DNA from: Desulforudis sp. | Lineage (GTDB): Bacteria; Bacillota; Desulfotomaculia; Desulfotomaculales; Desulforudaceae | Direction of reading: 5' to 3' | Length of the DNA: 9,548 nt | NCBI GenBank assembly: GCA_014859075.1 | Contig: JACUUW010000064.1 | Span: 1-9,548 of the forward strand | Part shown: one piece after another, positions 6,731-9,548 of the stretch | How the letters are laid out: each line of letters opens with the position of its first letter | Numbering within the stretch: the first letter of the stretch is position 1 | Made by a program: the position numbers and the translations under genes | The notes under the pieces: model-generated | Databases searched by the model: none | What the model was told of the DNA's origin: nothing | The model's input: only the letters and a program-made list of their open reading frames with translations

Positions 6731-8047
6731 ATGGCACGCTGCAGAGTACTGATCATGGGAGCCGCGGGCCGGGACTTTCACAATTTCAACACTTATTTCC
6801 GGGGCAATTCGGACTACGAGGTGGTCGCCTTCACGGCCACCCAGATCCCTGATATTGAAGGGCGCACCTATCCGGCCCGGCTCGCCGGGGAGTTCTACCC
6901 GGAGGGCATCCCCATCCACGCCGAGGAGGACCTGCCGGGGCTGATCCGGGAACACGAAGTCGACCAGGTGGTCTTCGCGTACAGCGACGTGCCCCACGAA
7001 TACGTCATGAACCGGGCCTCCAAGGTGCTGTCCTGCGGGGCCGATTTTCGCCTGATGGGGCCGCGTACGACCATGCTCCGGTCCCGGGTGCCGGTGGTGG
7101 CCGTCACGGCCGTGCGCACGGGTGCGGGCAAGAGCCAGACCACGCGCCGGGCGGCCGAGATCCTGACCCGCACCGGGCGGCGGGTGGTCGTGGTCCGTCA
7201 CCCCATGCCGTACGGCGACCTGACCGACCAGTCCGTTCAGCGTTTCGCCGACTACACCGACCTGGACAAGCAGCGCTGCACCATCGAAGAACGGGAGGAA
7301 TACGAACCCCACCTCGACCGGGGAAACGTAGTCTTTGCGGGTGTCGACTACCAGGCCGTCCTGCGGCAGGCGGAGGAGGAGGCCGACGTCATCCTCTGGG
7401 ACGGCGGGAACAACGACCTGCCGTTTTACGTCCCGGACCTGCATATCACGGTGGCCGACCCGCACCGCCCCGGCCACGAAGTGTCCTACCACCCCGGGGA
7501 AACCAACCTGCGGATGGCCCACGTGGTGATCATCAACAAGGTGGACTCAGCCGGTGCCGGCGCCGTGGAAGCCGTGCTGGACAATGTCCGCCGGGTCAAT
7601 CCCCGGGCGGTCGTGGTTCAAGCTGATTCCCCGGTGACGGTCGACCACCCCGAGTTGGTCCGGGGACGGAAGGTGCTGGTGGTGGAGGACGGACCGACCC
7701 TGACCCACGGGGATATGGCTTCCGGCGCCGGGATGCTGGCGGCCCGCAAGCACGGGGCGGCCGAGATTGTCGACCCGCGTCCCTACGCCGTCGGTACGAT
7801 CCGGGACACCTTCGCCAAGTACGGCCGGCTCACAAAGGTGCTGCCGGCCATGGGCTACGGTGAGGAACAGGTGGGAGAACTGGCGGAAACCATCAACCGT
7901 GCACCGGCCGAGTTGGTCATCATCGGCACCCCGATCGACCTCCGGCGGGTGCTCACCCTGGACAAGCCGGCCGTGCGGGTGCGGTACGAACTGGCCGAAC
8001 GGGGCAAACCGGACCTGGCCGACATCATCGAGGAGAGACTCCACTGA
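6731..8047 (+). CDS. COG2403 P-loop protein, cyclic 2,3-diphosphoglycerate synthetase-like
   Basis: This encodes 438 residues from ATG 6731. TTG 6728 is adjacent and better spaced from AGAGGAG (6712-6718), so either may be used. The N-terminus (RVLIMGAAGRDFHNFN, residues 5-20) has a Rossmann-like nucleotide-binding look. A deviant Walker A, RTGAGKSQT, lies at 129-137. DGGNND (224-229) looks like a Walker B-type site, and NKVD (269-272) matches the GTPase NKxD motif. VADPHRPGHE and PGETNLRMA (about 241-263), GPTLTHG and PAMGYGEEQ are conserved family blocks. The archaeal relative (CpgS of Methanothermus) makes cyclic 2,3-diphosphoglycerate from 2,3-diphosphoglycerate using ATP. Whether bacterial members do this is, as far as I know, unproven, so predicted GTPase/ATPase is the safer label. 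It is a separate unit after the hppA terminator. Confidence 0.85.
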   Translation: MARCRVLIMGAAGRDFHNFNTYFRGNSDYEVVAFTATQIPDIEGRTYPARLAGEFYPEGIPIHAEEDLPGLIREHEVDQVVFAYSDVPHEYVMNRASKVLSCGADFRLMGPRTTMLRSRVPVVAVTAVRTGAGKSQTTRRAAEILTRTGRRVVVVRHPMPYGDLTDQSVQRFADYTDLDKQRCTIEEREEYEPHLDRGNVVFAGVDYQAVLRQAEEEADVILWDGGNNDLPFYVPDLHITVADPHRPGHEVSYHPGETNLRMAHVVIINKVDSAGAGAVEAVLDNVRRVNPRAVVVQADSPVTVDHPELVRGRKVLVVEDGPTLTHGDMASGAGMLAARKHGAAEIVDPRPYAVGTIRDTFAKYGRLTKVLPAMGYGEEQVGELAETINRAPAELVIIGTPIDLRRVLTLDKPAVRVRYELAERGKPDLADIIEERLH

Positions 8048-8073
8048 ACGGACAATTCCCGCCGCGGCGGTGA

Positions 8074-9548
8074 CTAAACGGCGTGGGGCTGGAGGTTCTC
8101 AGCGGGCGGACCAGGATCAAGCCGCGGGAGAACGATGCGGAAGGAAGTGCCGGAACCGGACGATTCCACCGACAGGGTGCCGCCGTGTTTGCGGACCAGC
8201 TCGTGCGAGATGGCCAGTCCCAGCCCGCTGCCTTTTTCTTTGGTAGTGAAGAAAGGCACAAAGACCTCGTCCAGTTGGTGGGCGGGGATGCCGCTCCCGG
8301 TGTCGGTGACCGTCAGGTGCACTTCGTGGCCGGCCGCCCCTGCTTCAAGCCGGACGCTGCCGCCGGGGGGCGTGGCGTCGAAGGCGTTGTTGACCAAGTT
8401 GAGGATCACCTGCCGCATGAGCTGGGGGTCGACCCGGACGGTCAGTGCTTCGGGGGGCAGTTTTTTCTCCAGTCGGACCTCGCGGTGCAGGCTTTCGTTG
8501 TACAGGAGTTCCCACACCCAGAGGACGATCTCTCTCAGGTCCGCGACCTGGTAGGAGGGCTGTGACGGCTTGGCCATGAAGAGGAACCGGTCGAGAATCT
8601 CCTGCATGTGGCTCGTTTGCCGAAGTACCACTTCAGTGTGCTTTTTGCTCTTTTCAAGGTCCTTTTGTTCCAAAGCGAGCTGAGCGAAACCCTTGATCGA
8701 GGTCAGCGGGTTGCGCAGCTCGTGGGCGACCCCGGCCGCGATCTGCCCCAGGGAAGACAGGTTGCGGGCCCGCTGGATTTCCAGTTCCGCTTTTTTCCGC
8801 TCGGTAATGTCGTGGATGGTGAGCACCGTCCACGGCCGGCCGTCGGGCGACTTGTGCCATATTGCCCGGTCAACCAGCAGGTACCGGTCGTTCAGTACGG
8901 TTTCCATCCCCCCGGCCGGCTTCCGGTCTCGGCCCGGGGCTTTCAGACCCAGTCTCTGGAGAATGTCAACACCGCTGCGGCCGTTGATGTTATCGTCGAA
9001 CTGCAGGTATCTCCGGGCGGCCTCGTTGTGGATCCGCACCCGGTCCGCGGCGTCCAGAAAGATCACCCCGATATCCCAGCCCTCGAGCAGGCGGTGCAGC
9101 ATGAGGTCCAACTCCCGGAGCTTCTGTTGGTCCGAGAGGTCTTGCACCAGGATCACCTGCGCCTCGCCGTCGAGGGCCACCGGGTGGCGGCTGACCTGCA
9201 CCGGGACGGACTCGCCGTCAGGTTTCTTGATCTCGCCCACTTGCACCGGGGATTTCGGGTCGCCGGCCAGGGCCCGGATGGTTTCCAGGTTGTTCCGGGC
9301 CGAATCGTGGGTACCGCGGTCTTCGGCAAGCGCTTCAGCGCGGCTGCCGCCCAGCAGTTGGTGCAAGTAGCGGTTGACGGACGTGATCCGCCCCGCACGG
9401 TCCTGCAGGAACACCCCGGCCGGCAGGGCGTCGAGGACGGTCTGCAAGAAGTCCGAGGTTTGGGACAGCGACCGTGTCGTGCGCCGGTTCAATTCCGTGA
9501 CTTCGCCCACCAGCCAGGCTCCGAACAGCATTACGGTGGCGACGATGA
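8074..9548 (-). CDS. PAS-domain sensor histidine kinase, N-terminus cut by window edge
   Basis: The frame stays open past the right edge, and about 490 residues are visible. Reading from the edge, IVATVMLFGAWLVG is the end of a transmembrane helix, so the protein is probably membrane-anchored with more N-terminal sequence outside. Numbering from the methionine at 9531: PAS 1 covers about 25-140, PAS 2 about 142-245, HisKA about 255-320 with phosphoacceptor H270 in AAGVAHELRNPLTSIKG, and the HATPase about 365-470. The ATPase shows N-box NLVNNAFDA (378-386), DTGSGIP (410-416), FFTTKEKGSGLGLAI (427-441) and SGSGTSFRIVLP (458-469). The layout resembles KinA/NtrB-type kinases feeding Spo0-like or NtrC-like regulators. 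No response regulator is in the window. It converges on the cPGS-like gene with a 26-bp gap. Confidence 0.95.
   Translation of the reverse strand, partial: IVATVMLFGAWLVGEVTELNRRTTRSLSQTSDFLQTVLDALPAGVFLQDRAGRITSVNRYLHQLLGGSRAEALAEDRGTHDSARNNLETIRALAGDPKSPVQVGEIKKPDGESVPVQVSRHPVALDGEAQVILVQDLSDQQKLRELDLMLHRLLEGWDIGVIFLDAADRVRIHNEAARRYLQFDDNINGRSGVDILQRLGLKAPGRDRKPAGGMETVLNDRYLLVDRAIWHKSPDGRPWTVLTIHDITERKKAELEIQRARNLSSLGQIAAGVAHELRNPLTSIKGFAQLALEQKDLEKSKKHTEVVLRQTSHMQEILDRFLFMAKPSQPSYQVADLREIVLWVWELLYNESLHREVRLEKKLPPEALTVRVDPQLMRQVILNLVNNAFDATPPGGSVRLEAGAAGHEVHLTVTDTGSGIPAHQLDEVFVPFFTTKEKGSGLGLAISHELVRKHGGTLSVESSGSGTSFRIVLPRLDPGPPAENLQPHAV

Noticed and set aside
6661..6852. Small plus-strand frame starting at GTG 6661 upstream of the cPGS-like gene
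   Set aside because: It runs into the start of a certain gene in another frame, has no ribosome binding site and its translation looks like non-coding sequence.
8059..8070. CCGCCGCGGCGG palindrome between the convergent genes as a bidirectional terminator
   Set aside because: The 12-bp palindrome is real, but no T-run follows on either strand and the sequence is easily produced by GC-rich composition, so it is not called as a terminator.
8693..9370. Plus-strand open frame (225 codons) opposite the histidine kinase
   Set aside because: It is rich in S, R and P with no domain, and the opposite strand encodes well-conserved PAS and HisKA segments. It is an antisense shadow.

Overview
The window is a GC-rich bacterial chromosome segment that reads as part of a lower-glycolysis locus. 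The gene order pgk-tpiA-gpmI-eno-secG, the strong AGGAGG-type ribosome binding sites, the TTG starts and the KinA/NtrB-like PAS histidine kinase suggest a Gram-positive Firmicute. It is probably a Clostridia/Peptococcaceae-like anaerobe (the Desulfotomaculum, Pelotomaculum and Desulforudis neighbourhood). That placement is inferred from gene content and style, not from a database search.

Layout. Bases 1-138 are the 3' end of pgk. After a 174-bp partly AT-rich gap come tpiA (313-1083) and gpmI, which overlap by 4 bp if gpmI starts at TTG 1080. The end of gpmI and the gap before eno are filled by a degenerate heptad repeat (AGAATYC family). It appears in opposite orientations at the two ends and seems to have lengthened the GpmI C-terminus. 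eno (2790-4073) is followed by a promoter region with two overlapping sigma-A-type promoters, then secG, a weak terminator, and a 13-codon mini-ORF. The mini-ORF is in frame with hppA, a membrane proton-pumping pyrophosphatase, and separated from it by a single amber codon. hppA ends in a 28-bp perfect-palindrome terminator. A separate unit then encodes a COG2403 P-loop protein related to archaeal cyclic 2,3-diphosphoglycerate synthetase. Convergent to it, on the minus strand, is a membrane-linked PAS-PAS-HisKA-HATPase sensor kinase that runs off the right edge.

How they fit together. Pgk, TpiA, GpmI and Eno carry out the triose-phosphate to phosphoenolpyruvate section of glycolysis/gluconeogenesis. 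The cyclic-2,3-diphosphoglycerate-synthetase-like protein may use metabolites of this same branch, which makes its position suggestive. HppA recovers PPi energy as a proton gradient, typical of energy-limited anaerobes. SecG belongs to the SecYEG translocon and commonly follows eno in Firmicutes. No CRISPR array, RNA gene, complete insertion sequence or defence system is visible. The items most worth a second look are the heptad-repeat invasion of gpmI, the amber-interrupted mini-ORF upstream of hppA, the repeated promoter motif before secG, and the bacterial cPGS-like gene.
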